Below are positions 8,793 to 17,497 of a stretch of DNA of 43,356 nucleotides, piece by piece. Each line of letters begins with the position of its first letter. Position 1 is the stretch's first letter. The stretch comes from Bacillota bacterium. Its GTDB lineage: Bacteria; Bacillota; Clostridia; Acetivibrionales; DUMC01. The notes below the pieces were generated by a model. It was not told the origin of the DNA. It did no database searches and worked only from the letters and a program-made list of their open reading frames with translations. The stretch lies in contig JABUEW010000025.1 in the NCBI GenBank assembly GCA_013314855.1, forward strand, positions 1 to 43,356, given 5' to 3'. A program made the position numbers and the translations under genes.

Positions 8793-9440
8793 TTGAAGTT
8801 TGTAGTTAAAAGGATCCTAGATATCTTATTTTCATTAATAGCGATTATTGTATTATCTCCTGTTATGCTAATCATTGCAGTTGCGATAAGATTAGATTCT
8901 AAAGGCCCTGCATTATTTAAACAAAGTAGATTAACTAAAAATGGGAAAATTTTTACTATATATAAGTTTAGAACAATGATTGAAAATGCAGAATATATGG
9001 GAACAGGATTATTTAATTATGAAAATGATTTTAGAGTAACTAAGGTAGGTAATTTTTTAAGAAAGACAAGTTTAGATGAGTTACCTCAATTGTTTAATGT
9101 TATAAAAGGCGATATGTCAATTGTCGGACCACGACCACCAGTTTCGTATGAGCTTGGTAATTATGATGATTTAAATGAAGAATATAAAAGGAGGTTTACA
9201 GTATTACCAGGAATTACTGGTTTGGCACAGGTTAGTGGAAGAAATGAATTAATCTGGGATGAAAAGGTAAAATATGATAATCAGTATATTGATTTATTTC
9301 ATAAATATGGTATTTTAATAGATTTTAAAATTATTATACTTACCATATTAAAAGTGATTAAAATGGAAAATGTATATGAAGTAAAAGATAAATATATAGA
9401 AAATACATTAAATGAACAATTAACAACTAATTCAAAATAA
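8793..9440 (+). CDS. Initiating sugar-1-phosphate transferase (PglC/WcaJ-type bacterial sugar transferase)
   Basis: A monotopic phosphoglycosyl transferase that moves a sugar-1-phosphate from a nucleotide sugar to undecaprenyl phosphate, the first step of repeat-unit assembly. One N-terminal hydrophobic segment is followed by FKQSRLTKNGKIFTIYKFRTM, then LDELPQLFNVIKGDMSIVGP and GRNE, the signatures of the family. The start is TTG at 8793 (215 residues) because GGGGG lies 9 bases before it. The upstream in-frame TTG at 8778 has no site. The dehydratase at 4396 could supply its substrate. Confidence 0.9.
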   Translation: MKFVVKRILDILFSLIAIIVLSPVMLIIAVAIRLDSKGPALFKQSRLTKNGKIFTIYKFRTMIENAEYMGTGLFNYENDFRVTKVGNFLRKTSLDELPQLFNVIKGDMSIVGPRPPVSYELGNYDDLNEEYKRRFTVLPGITGLAQVSGRNELIWDEKVKYDNQYIDLFHKYGILIDFKIIILTILKVIKMENVYEVKDKYIENTLNEQLTTNSK

Positions 9441-9558
9441 TTGGAAACATATGGAATTTTTCAAATCAAATGAGAAATAATAAATTTACTGTGTCTAAGT
9501 TTATAAAGTAATTATTAATACTTAGTATTGTTTAATATATATTTGGGGGCATAAATAA

Positions 9559-10485
9559 ATGAAGACAAGTATAGAAAATAGATTTATTTGGTTAGATGGT
9601 AAGATTGTACCGCTTCAAGAGGCAACAATAAATGTATTATCACCAACAGCCCAGTTTGGAGCAAATGTGTTTGAAGGTATTCGTTGCTATTGGAATGAGA
9701 AAAAACAGCAATTGTATGCTTTTCGATTGTATGATCATTATAAAAGACTTAAAAATTCTATTAAAATGTTCCGAATGGAAGATAGATATACAATTGAAGA
9801 AATGAAACAAGGTTTAATTGATGTAATAAGAGCAAATGAATATAAAGAAGATATAGCTGTAAGACAGACTGTATTTATTGATGGATTCGGTTCTTGGAGT
9901 TCTAAGGGTCCAGTAAGTATGTTTATTGCTCCTATACCAAAAGGACGAACACTTGAACCTAATAAACTTGGTTTAAAATGTTGTATAAGTTCATGGGAAA
10001 GAATTAGTGATAAAAATCTTTCCCCCAAAGTAAAAGTTGGAGCAAATTATATTAATAGTAGAATGGCCCAAATGGAAGCTATAGAAAATGGATATGATTC
10101 AGCAATATTTTTAAATAGTCATGGTAAAGTAGCAGAAGGGCCAGGATCATGTCTTTTTATAATAAGAGACGGTGTTCTAATTACTACAACTATAACGGCA
10201 TCAATATTGGAAAGTATTACTAGAAATACAATTATAGTGTTAGCTGAGGAAAAGTTAAAAATAAAAGTTATAGAAAGAGAGATTGATAGAACGGAATTAT
10301 ATATATGTGATGAAGCGTTTTTATGTGGTTCAGCAATGGAAGTGGTTCCAATATTAAGTGTTGATGGTATTGCTATTAATGACGGTAAACCAGGCAAGAT
10401 TACTCAAGAAATATATAAGATATATTTAGATGTTGTGAGAGGTAATATTGAGGATTATAAGGATTGGCTTACACCTATTTATTAA
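9559..10485 (+). CDS. Class IV aminotransferase (branched-chain amino acid aminotransferase-like)
   Basis: A 308-residue fold-type IV PLP aminotransferase. The PLP Lys is in KVGANYINSR, the phosphate-binding region follows EGPGSCLFII, and AFLCGSAMEVVPI is typical of IlvE-like enzymes. GGGGG lies 9 bases before the ATG. Its placement inside the polysaccharide locus, after an aldolase and a decarboxylase, suggests a dedicated role in amino-acid or amine supply for a glycan substituent rather than housekeeping leucine/valine synthesis. That is inference, and the substrate is unknown. Confidence 0.8.
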   Translation: MKTSIENRFIWLDGKIVPLQEATINVLSPTAQFGANVFEGIRCYWNEKKQQLYAFRLYDHYKRLKNSIKMFRMEDRYTIEEMKQGLIDVIRANEYKEDIAVRQTVFIDGFGSWSSKGPVSMFIAPIPKGRTLEPNKLGLKCCISSWERISDKNLSPKVKVGANYINSRMAQMEAIENGYDSAIFLNSHGKVAEGPGSCLFIIRDGVLITTTITASILESITRNTIIVLAEEKLKIKVIEREIDRTELYICDEAFLCGSAMEVVPILSVDGIAINDGKPGKITQEIYKIYLDVVRGNIEDYKDWLTPIY

Positions 10486-10526
10486 ATAAAATATACTATA
10501 AATATAATTAAAATGAATGGTGGTAG

Positions 10527-11309
10527 ATGATAATGAATAAGTCAAATAATAATGAAAATAAAACAGTATCAGTAATAATTCCAGTATATAATGCTGAAAA
10601 ATTTATTGAAGAGACAATTCAATCTGTACTTAATCAAACATATGAGGATATAGAAATTATTTTGGTGGATGATTGCTCTAAAGATAACTCTAGAGAAATA
10701 ATTAAAGAATATGCAAAAAAATATAAAAACATTATTTACTATTTGCAGGAAAAAAATTTTGGTGCTGCTGTAGCAAGAAATAAAGGTTTGGATTTAGCAA
10801 AAGGTAGATATATCGCATTTTTAGATAGTGATGATTTATGGTATTCTGAGAAAATTGAGAAGCAGATAAATTTTATGAGAAAAAACAATAATGTTGCTTT
10901 TTGCTATACAGCTTATGAAATGATTGATGAAGAGGGGAATTTAATAAAAGGGAAAATAAAAATATTAGAAAAAGTAGAGTACAAACACTTACTAAAAAGA
11001 ACAATAATTTCAACACCAACGGTTTTATTAGACCGACAATTAATAGGTGGTTTAAAGATGCCTCTTAGACGGACGGGACAAGATTACGCATATTGGCTAT
11101 TATTATTGAGAAATGTTGGGTTTGCCTATGGAATAGATGAGGCTTTAGTCAAAGTTAGAAGACATGGTAATTCATTGTCAGCAAATAAGTTCCAAAATAT
11201 TCGGGATGTATGGAGTATCCAAACTAAAAATGAAGGGCTATCACTATTATATGCAACTTATAACACTATTTGTTATATATATAATTCTTTTGCTAAACGT
11301 TACTTTTAA
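10527..11309 (+). CDS. GT2 family glycosyltransferase
   Basis: A 260-residue GT-A glycosyltransferase. VSVIIPVYNAEKFIEETIQS and ILVDDCSKDNS form the nucleotide-binding part, ARNKGLDLAKGRYIAFLDSDD carries the DXD metal motif near residue 98, and GQDYAYWLLLL is the acceptor/catalytic region. It probably adds one sugar during repeat-unit assembly at the cytoplasmic face. A second in-frame ATG two codons downstream could be the real start. GGTGG lies upstream of both. Confidence 0.85.
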   Translation: MIMNKSNNNENKTVSVIIPVYNAEKFIEETIQSVLNQTYEDIEIILVDDCSKDNSREIIKEYAKKYKNIIYYLQEKNFGAAVARNKGLDLAKGRYIAFLDSDDLWYSEKIEKQINFMRKNNNVAFCYTAYEMIDEEGNLIKGKIKILEKVEYKHLLKRTIISTPTVLLDRQLIGGLKMPLRRTGQDYAYWLLLLRNVGFAYGIDEALVKVRRHGNSLSANKFQNIRDVWSIQTKNEGLSLLYATYNTICYIYNSFAKRYF

Positions 11310-11368
11310 TGCGTTATGAAAGAAAAATTTCTATTTATTAAAAATTGAAAAATTATAGGGGAGATTTT

Positions 11369-13102
11369 ATGAGAGATAATGAGTTAGTTGTATTTTATGG
11401 GATGTTGTTAAAAAAAATATCAAATAAATATTATTGTAATGGAGCTTTTGGCAGATATATTGATGAATTAGCCAAAAAGTATAATGTTTTGTTTTTGGTT
11501 GTTCCAGTTATTACTTTAAATAATGAAAAGTACATTAATGATTATGAAATTAAATCAACAAACATTATTTTCCAAGAAATACCTGAGTATAATAGCTATT
11601 TTGAAGCTTTGAAAAAAGCTAAGTTAATAAAAGAGACAATTAAAAAACACTCATCTCAATGGAATAGTGTTGTTTATATAAGATGGCCTGTTCCCTTTTT
11701 TAAATATGTATTTAATATTGCTTCCCGGAAGGCACTACCTGTTTGTTTCCATTTAGTAGGAGATTCAAAAACTGTTATTTCAGAAGGTACTAAGTATAAA
11801 GGGATTCTAAAAATTTTAGCAATAAAATTTGCTGAATATAATGAATATATTATAAAAAAATTAATTAAAATTACACCTACTTTAGTTAATGGTAGTGGGT
11901 TAAGAAGATTATACAGTCAAGATAATAAATTTATAAAAGAAATTTGCACTAGCACATTTAGTAAAAAGGAAATAGAAAGTTCAATTAAAGAAATAAATAA
12001 AGAATTAATAAAAATATTATATGTAGGATATCTTAGACATGAAAAAGGATTGCAATATCTCTTAGAAGCAGTTAAATTGCTAAGAAAGGAAAATGTAAAT
12101 GTTTATTTAACAATAATAGGAGAAGGGGATATATTAGTAGAATTAAAGAAAGTAGTAATAGATTTAGAAATTGATAAATTTGTTAATTTTAAAGGTTACA
12201 TTCCTTTAGGAGAAACTCTTTTTAATGAATATAAAAAACATGATATTTTCGTTTTACCATCAATATCAGAAGGAACTCCTAGAGTTTTATTAGAAGCAAT
12301 GTGCAAAGGACTTGCAGTGATTGCAACAAATGTAGGAGGAATTCCATATAGTGTGAAAAATGAATATAATGGTATTTTAGTTAAGCCGAAAGACTCAAAA
12401 GCATTAGCAAACTCAATATTAAAAGTGATAAATGATGATGATCTTAGAAAATATATCATTACAAATGGATTTGAGTTTGCGCAAAAGAATACATTAGAAA
12501 ATCACGTTGATGAAGTATTTAGTTTTATAAAAGAAAAGTGTCTTGAGTATGATGTAAAATATGAGTTTGAAGATAAAACGATAGATAAAGTAAAAAGGTT
12601 TTTAATAATATCAATTCCTGTTCATTTAATAATGCTTATTACAGGGTTATTGCCTAATTCAGAACCAGCAAATAAAACACGAGGATTTTTACTGAAGCCA
12701 TTTTTTAAATCTGCAGGCAAGAATTTACAAGTAGCTTCAGGAGTGATTTTAAATCGAATTGACAATATTTCAGTAGGAGATAATGTATATATAGCTCATA
12801 ATGTTTGGATGAATGGCTCAGGAAGAATATATATTGAAAATGGAGTAATAATAGGGCCTTTCTCAGTTTTAGCTACAACAGAACATGTAATTGAAAATGG
12901 AAGTGTAAGTAATAAAAGAACGCTTGTTGCTCCCATTAGGATAGGTCAAGGATCATGGCTTGCTAGTCATGTTGTTGTTACTAGTGGTGTTAATGTTGGA
13001 AATGGAAGTTTAATAGCTGCAGGAGCAGTTATTACAAAAGATGTTAACGCACATAGTTTATATGGTGGCGTTCCTGCAAAATTTATCCGAGAGATAAAAT
13101 GA
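11369..13102 (+). CDS. Fusion: GT4 glycosyltransferase plus hexapeptide-repeat acetyltransferase
   Basis: 577 residues in two parts. Residues 1 to about 395 are a GT-B, GT4-type glycosyltransferase (ILYVGYLRHEKGLQYLLEA, GEGD, and the sugar-nucleotide Glu segment PSISEGTPRVLLEAMCKG). Residues from about 410 are a left-handed beta-helix acyltransferase of the WcaF/NodL type, with stepped VGDNVYIAHN, IENGVIIGP and VGNGSLIAAGAV and the ending GGVPAKFIREI. It thus probably both adds a sugar and O-acetylates the product. Start at ATG 11369 is favoured by GGGGAG 5 bases upstream. The TTG at 11345 has none. Fusion of these two activities is uncommon but coherent within a polysaccharide operon. Confidence 0.85.
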   Translation: MRDNELVVFYGMLLKKISNKYYCNGAFGRYIDELAKKYNVLFLVVPVITLNNEKYINDYEIKSTNIIFQEIPEYNSYFEALKKAKLIKETIKKHSSQWNSVVYIRWPVPFFKYVFNIASRKALPVCFHLVGDSKTVISEGTKYKGILKILAIKFAEYNEYIIKKLIKITPTLVNGSGLRRLYSQDNKFIKEICTSTFSKKEIESSIKEINKELIKILYVGYLRHEKGLQYLLEAVKLLRKENVNVYLTIIGEGDILVELKKVVIDLEIDKFVNFKGYIPLGETLFNEYKKHDIFVLPSISEGTPRVLLEAMCKGLAVIATNVGGIPYSVKNEYNGILVKPKDSKALANSILKVINDDDLRKYIITNGFEFAQKNTLENHVDEVFSFIKEKCLEYDVKYEFEDKTIDKVKRFLIISIPVHLIMLITGLLPNSEPANKTRGFLLKPFFKSAGKNLQVASGVILNRIDNISVGDNVYIAHNVWMNGSGRIYIENGVIIGPFSVLATTEHVIENGSVSNKRTLVAPIRIGQGSWLASHVVVTSGVNVGNGSLIAAGAVITKDVNAHSLYGGVPAKFIREIK

Positions 13103-13162
13103 TAGAAAAAATACAATAAATAATAAACACGAAAAATATTATTAGAAAGTTGTGTAGTTCAA

Positions 13163-14395
13163 ATGAATAATTTAGAAAATAAACTAAACAATAGTCTAAA
13201 CAAAGCTGAAAAATTCTTATTATTTTTCACTGGTGCCTTAATTCCATTGATAAACTTAAGAATAAAAGTATCTTTTTATTCTATTTCTGCTTACATGTTA
13301 GCCGTGGTACTATTGATGTTTTATTTATTAATAAGGGATAAGATATATAGAAATAATTTCTTAATCTTTAATATTGGACAACAAGATATAATTATTATCC
13401 TTTTTATTTTAGTTCTTGCATTTTCATTACTCTATTGTGTAGATAAGAATTATGGTATTCAAAGGTTTATAAAATTATTAATAGTAGTATTATTCTATTT
13501 TTTTTATAAACAGATTTTGATTAGAAAACCTAACTATATCGAAATAATTACTTCATATGCTATAAAAGGACTAGCACTATATATTATTTACCTTTCGTAT
13601 TATTATTTATTTAAATTTAATGTTACTTATATAGGAATTAATACCCAATATGCGACAAGAAGTGAAAAAAATTCATTAGCTTTTATGATGAGTATTTTAA
13701 TTGCATTTATAATCACAGACTTATTTAAAATTGAAAAGAAACGAAAGCATAAATTTATAAATACTTTATTTCATTTAATTGTTATTATTTCTGTATTGTT
13801 GGTACAGTCTAGAGCTCTTCTATTAGTAACTATTCTTCAATTTATTATAAATTTTGCAATTAGTTCAAAAAAATTCAGTTTAATTAGCAAATCCATAGTA
13901 ATTTTAATTTTGATAATTATAATTATTAATTTTTTTGTGCCAAACAATGTGATTATCAGTTCTATTGACCGTGCTTTTACTATAGTAAAAGTATTTACTA
14001 ATAATGAAGTTTTAAATGAAGGGTCAATAGGAATAAGATTGTTAATGCTTCAAAAAAGCATTAGTTTGTTTTTTGAGAGTCCTATTTTTGGTGTGGGCTT
14101 AGGAAGTTTTATGTATTATTATGGAGATATTATAACATATATCTCACATAATGATTATCTGTTAGTATTAGCAGAACAAGGGATATTTGGCATTACTTTA
14201 TTTGTTTTACTAATTCTTTCTTTTCTGAAGATGGCTTATAAAAATTATAGAGCTAATAAATCATCAACTAATAAAGGGTTAGTTTTGGCCATGTTTGGTG
14301 TTTCGTTTTATTTTCTTTTTATTAATGCCTATGATAATATATTATTTTGGTCATTACTTGCCTTTATAAGTGCAACTAATATTGAAAATTTATAA
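13163..14395 (+). CDS. O-antigen ligase / Wzy-like polysaccharide polymerase
   Basis: A 410-residue polytopic protein with roughly ten hydrophobic segments. The Wzy_C-type signature is in the second half: GIRLLMLQKSISLFFESP, then FGVGLGSF, then a loop ending ISHNDYLLVLAEQGIFG (the conserved H-N-x-x-L pattern). Its probable job is polymerising undecaprenyl-linked repeat units outside the membrane, paired with the Wzx-like flippase at 20432. No clear ribosome binding site precedes the ATG, so the exact start is uncertain. Very AT-rich. Confidence 0.85.
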   Translation: MNNLENKLNNSLNKAEKFLLFFTGALIPLINLRIKVSFYSISAYMLAVVLLMFYLLIRDKIYRNNFLIFNIGQQDIIIILFILVLAFSLLYCVDKNYGIQRFIKLLIVVLFYFFYKQILIRKPNYIEIITSYAIKGLALYIIYLSYYYLFKFNVTYIGINTQYATRSEKNSLAFMMSILIAFIITDLFKIEKKRKHKFINTLFHLIVIISVLLVQSRALLLVTILQFIINFAISSKKFSLISKSIVILILIIIIINFFVPNNVIISSIDRAFTIVKVFTNNEVLNEGSIGIRLLMLQKSISLFFESPIFGVGLGSFMYYYGDIITYISHNDYLLVLAEQGIFGITLFVLLILSFLKMAYKNYRANKSSTNKGLVLAMFGVSFYFLFINAYDNILFWSLLAFISATNIENL

Positions 14396-14482
14396 GTTAG
14401 AGTATATAAATATTGATAATAATTGATAATAATTCGTTAGTGATATATTATTAATTTATTAACGGAAGGAAGAGGCTGCCGC

Positions 14483-15475
14483 ATGTCTACTCAACAGAAG
14501 TTAGTAAGTATAATTGTGCCTATTTATAATGTGGAGGATCATATTAGAAAATGTGTGAATAGCATTCTAAAACAAACATATACAAATATTGAAATAATTT
14601 TAGTTGATGATGGTTCAAATGATAAAAGTTCAAAAATATGCGACGAATATGCCCAGCTTGATGATCGAATAAAGGTTATCCACAAGGAAAATGGGGGTGT
14701 ATCATCTGCAAGAAATGCTGGCCTAAGTATAGCAAACGGGAAATATATTGGTTTTGTAGATGCGGATGATTGGATAGATATTGATATGTATGAATATCTT
14801 GTTCAGAGTATTGAATCTAATAATTGTGATATAGCTTGTTGTGGTTATTATAAAGAACATAAAGGAATAACAGAAATAATCTCAAAATCTGAGGATATGA
14901 TTATAGAATCGTTGGATGAAAATTTGGATAATTTTATTGAGGGAAGTTATGAAGGAAGTGTTTGGAATAAGCTTTTTGTAAGATCTATTATTAATCATGA
15001 GTTCGATACTAAGATATCAATAGGTGAAGATGCTTATTTTCTTTATAATGCCATAAAGAATGCAAAAAGAATTGTGTACAAACGTGACCCAAAATATCAT
15101 TATTTCATCAGATTTGATTCTGCAACAAATGTACATTTCAATGCGAAGCGATTTGATACGATAAACTCAGTTGATAAGATATACAATGATATAACAATAA
15201 ACTTTCCAAATCATGCAAAAAAAGCAGAAATTATGGTTTTCAATAAATATTTAGCTATTTTAAATCTAATGTTATATTACGATGCTGATTTTCAGTATGA
15301 ATTTCAGTATAGTATGATTATTGAAAAATTGTTGAATCTTGGGGGGAAAATTAAATTTTCTAATCATCCATCTAAACAAAAATATTTAGCATATAGACTT
15401 TTTAGATTTAATAAGAAAATATATCGCTTAATAATAAAATTGTATTACAAAAACAAGCTTTGTAAGTTTTCCTAA
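14483..15475 (+). CDS. GT2 family glycosyltransferase (EpsJ-like)
   Basis: A 330-residue GT-A enzyme: VSIIVPIYNVEDHIRKCVNS, ILVDDGSNDKS, NGGVSSARNAGLSIANGKY and FVDADDWID (DXD motif near residue 93), then GSVWNKLFVRS and IGEDAYFLY. GGAAGGAAGAGG lies before the ATG. It is the last polysaccharide gene before the insertion-sequence block and likely adds one sugar of the repeat unit. Confidence 0.88.
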   Translation: MSTQQKLVSIIVPIYNVEDHIRKCVNSILKQTYTNIEIILVDDGSNDKSSKICDEYAQLDDRIKVIHKENGGVSSARNAGLSIANGKYIGFVDADDWIDIDMYEYLVQSIESNNCDIACCGYYKEHKGITEIISKSEDMIIESLDENLDNFIEGSYEGSVWNKLFVRSIINHEFDTKISIGEDAYFLYNAIKNAKRIVYKRDPKYHYFIRFDSATNVHFNAKRFDTINSVDKIYNDITINFPNHAKKAEIMVFNKYLAILNLMLYYDADFQYEFQYSMIIEKLLNLGGKIKFSNHPSKQKYLAYRLFRFNKKIYRLIIKLYYKNKLCKFS

Positions 15476-15991
15476 CATTAACTCCTACCGCATATTTGTT
15501 AATAAGTGCTTGGTATAAGTTTTAAATCTTTAAACTTTTGAGCAAAGACTAGTCACCAAACTAACACCTGTATTACATGTGAGATAGTAGACGGATTGTA
15601 TAAAATTGTATAAACTAGCAGATTAAAACTATCAGGACGTAGCGAAAGAGAAGATATTAAATCTTTAACCTTTCACCGTCGAGAAAGTCGACATTGTTCA
15701 ATAACTTAAAGGCAGTAAACTGATGGGTGAAAAGGTAAGTACAATAATACTCTAAGGTCTATGCTTATAGCACGATAAAAAATAGAATTGATAAGAACCA
15801 AGGAGAATCAGTCTATTCCTAAAAAATATTTGCAAAAGTAATTTAAAATAATGCTGTACTTAGAGAAACTAAAAAATTATCTTAACATTATAGGGAATTA
15901 TAAAAAGTCATCTAGAGAAGCTCTTAGATATCTTGAAAAAGACATTAAAAACATAACTAGGATTTACATAATAAGATTAATGTGGAACCAA
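15476..15991 (+). other. Non-coding region with RNA-like folds, possibly a decayed intron or element
   Basis: No gene is visible. Several segments could pair: CCTTTCACC (about 15668) with GGGTGAAAAGG (about 15725), enclosing GTCGA-GAAAG-TCGAC (15679-15693). Segments such as CGTAGCGAAAGAG recall domain I of group II introns, but I cannot locate a GTGCG start, a domain V or a reverse transcriptase. It may be a decayed mobile RNA or the 3' remains of another insertion sequence. The right edge is the IS630 terminal repeat. Confidence 0.25.
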
Positions 15992-17228
15992 TACAGTAGC
16001 TATAACTTTTAAGTGAAAGCGTGGTGGAAAAACAAACCATTGAAAACCTCCCGAAATCTATGTAATGATATAGTGTTACGTTAAGGAAGGGGGTTTTCAA
16101 AATGTTATTTGCTAAGAAATATGAGACATTCGATGAAATGAATAAGTTATATAATATGCACTTTGAAGCCAAGGAAACCAAAATGTACTTGAGGACTCGG
16201 ATGATCATGCTCTCCTGGGATGGTTACACTGTACCGGAGATAGGCCGTATCCTTGACATTCACCCTCATACCGTCCGTCATTGGGTCAAACAGTATAACG
16301 AAAAAGGTATAGGCGGTCTGTATGATGCGGAAAAACCAGTACCTCAGCCACTGTACAGTGAAGAGTTGGAGAATGAGCTTGCTGACCTTGCTTTCACTCC
16401 TCCAAAACAATTGAGTCTGCCATTTGGCAGATGGACATGTGAAAGAATGGCTCAATACCTTGTCGATACCGGAAAAGTGAAGCACATATCCGGAGAAAAG
16501 GTAAGGCAGATATTGCATAAAAAGCATGTCAGTTTCAAGAGAGCCAAGCTTCACATTACCTCACCGGATGACCAATATGAGGTTAAAAAAAACGAATCGA
16601 GGACCTCAAAGCAAGCTATCCGGCAAACTCGGTTATCCTCTACGAGGATGAATGCGGCCCTTTAAACTCAAAGACACTGCTTACGAAGAGCTGGTTACCT
16701 GTAGGTAAGCCCCAGAAAGTTGAGGGCAATGCCCCAAATGTCGGGAGTATTAACCTATTTGGTGCTTATGACTACAGGACAGGTGAAGTGTTCTACAAGT
16801 TTACTAAAAAGAAGAACAGCTATGAGTTTAAAAGGTTCCTTACAAGGCTCTTGTTCCGCTTCAAAGGCAGGAAGATATATCTTATTCTTGATAATGCCAG
16901 ATATCATACGAGCCGAGAGATCCAGGCTTAGCTTGCAAAGCAGGAAGGCAAGATAGAATTTTTGTTCCTGCCAAAGCAGTCGCCATGGCTAAATCCCATT
17001 GAACCGGTGTGGGAGGATTTCAAAAATGACCGAATCCGAAACCGGCACTTTACTTCAATGAGGCAGATCATCTCGGAATCGAGGGGTTACTTTAAACAGA
17101 GAAGGCAAAGAACAGTTCAGATGGTTGCTGCTTAAAATAAAAAACTGTAAAATAGGGTTTGATGCTACTTTCCCTTTTTCTCATGATACTGGCATAATTT
17201 ACATAACCCACCGTTGTTTGCTACTGTA
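15992..17228 (+). mobile_element. IS630 family insertion sequence (inactivated)
   Basis: About 1.23 kb bounded by TA dinucleotides and short inverted ends: TACAGTAGC at 15992-16000 and GCTACTGTA at 17220-17228. This agrees with the TA target duplication of the IS630/Tc1 group. It contains one transposase gene broken by a frame change and a stop codon. It is inserted beside the IS110 element between a glycosyltransferase gene and the pyruvyl transferase gene. Confidence 0.8.
16102..17135 (+). pseudogene. IS630 transposase, broken by a frame change and a TAG stop
   Basis: The N-terminal part (16102 to about 16590) carries a helix-turn-helix (TVPEIGRILDIHPHTVRHWVKQY). The reading frame then changes by -1 at an A8 run at about 16586-16593. 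The continuing frame encodes the DDE domain: LYEDECGPL (first Asp), LILDNARYH (second Asp) and SPWLNPIEPVWEDFK (Glu), ending at TAA 17133-17135. The A8 run might be a programmed -1 site, as used by some IS630 elements. A TAG at 16929-16931 in the DDE frame (after REIQA) breaks it in any case. GGAAGGGGG precedes the ATG. Confidence 0.85.
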
Positions 17229-17353
17229 TTAAGTTCTCAACGAATCATGATCTTTCGCTCACAACCAGGGATGAAAATGGGTTAAACTGCTTGCATAATT
17301 TCAACTATGTGCTAAATTAAAAGTAAGACAGGAACAGAGTTTGAACGCACATT

Positions 17354-17466
17354 GGAGGAATAGTACCCCGATTGTCAACGTAAACTGATTGCCTTCGAGC
17401 ACAACCAAATGTGCACCTTTAGGTAGCACGAGTAGTAAAGTTCATATAATCTCGGGCAATCACTCC
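17354..17466 (+). ncRNA. Candidate bridge RNA of the IS110 element
   Basis: Directly upstream of the IS110 transposase lies a strongly folded non-coding segment. TGATTGCC (17386-17393) plus CGAG (17396-17399) pair with CTCG (17451-17454) and GGCAATCA (17455-17462), a 12-bp helix with a 2-base bulge. Inside it GTGC-A-CCT pairs with AGG-TA-GCAC (17411-17429), and outside it GGAG (17354) pairs with CTCC (17463). IS110-group elements encode a bridge RNA in the long non-coding left end, and position and folding fit that. Donor and target loops were not assigned, and the element is decayed, so function is inference. Confidence 0.45.
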
Positions 17467-17497
17467 TGTCAAAATAATTATTAAGGAGTTGATCTAT

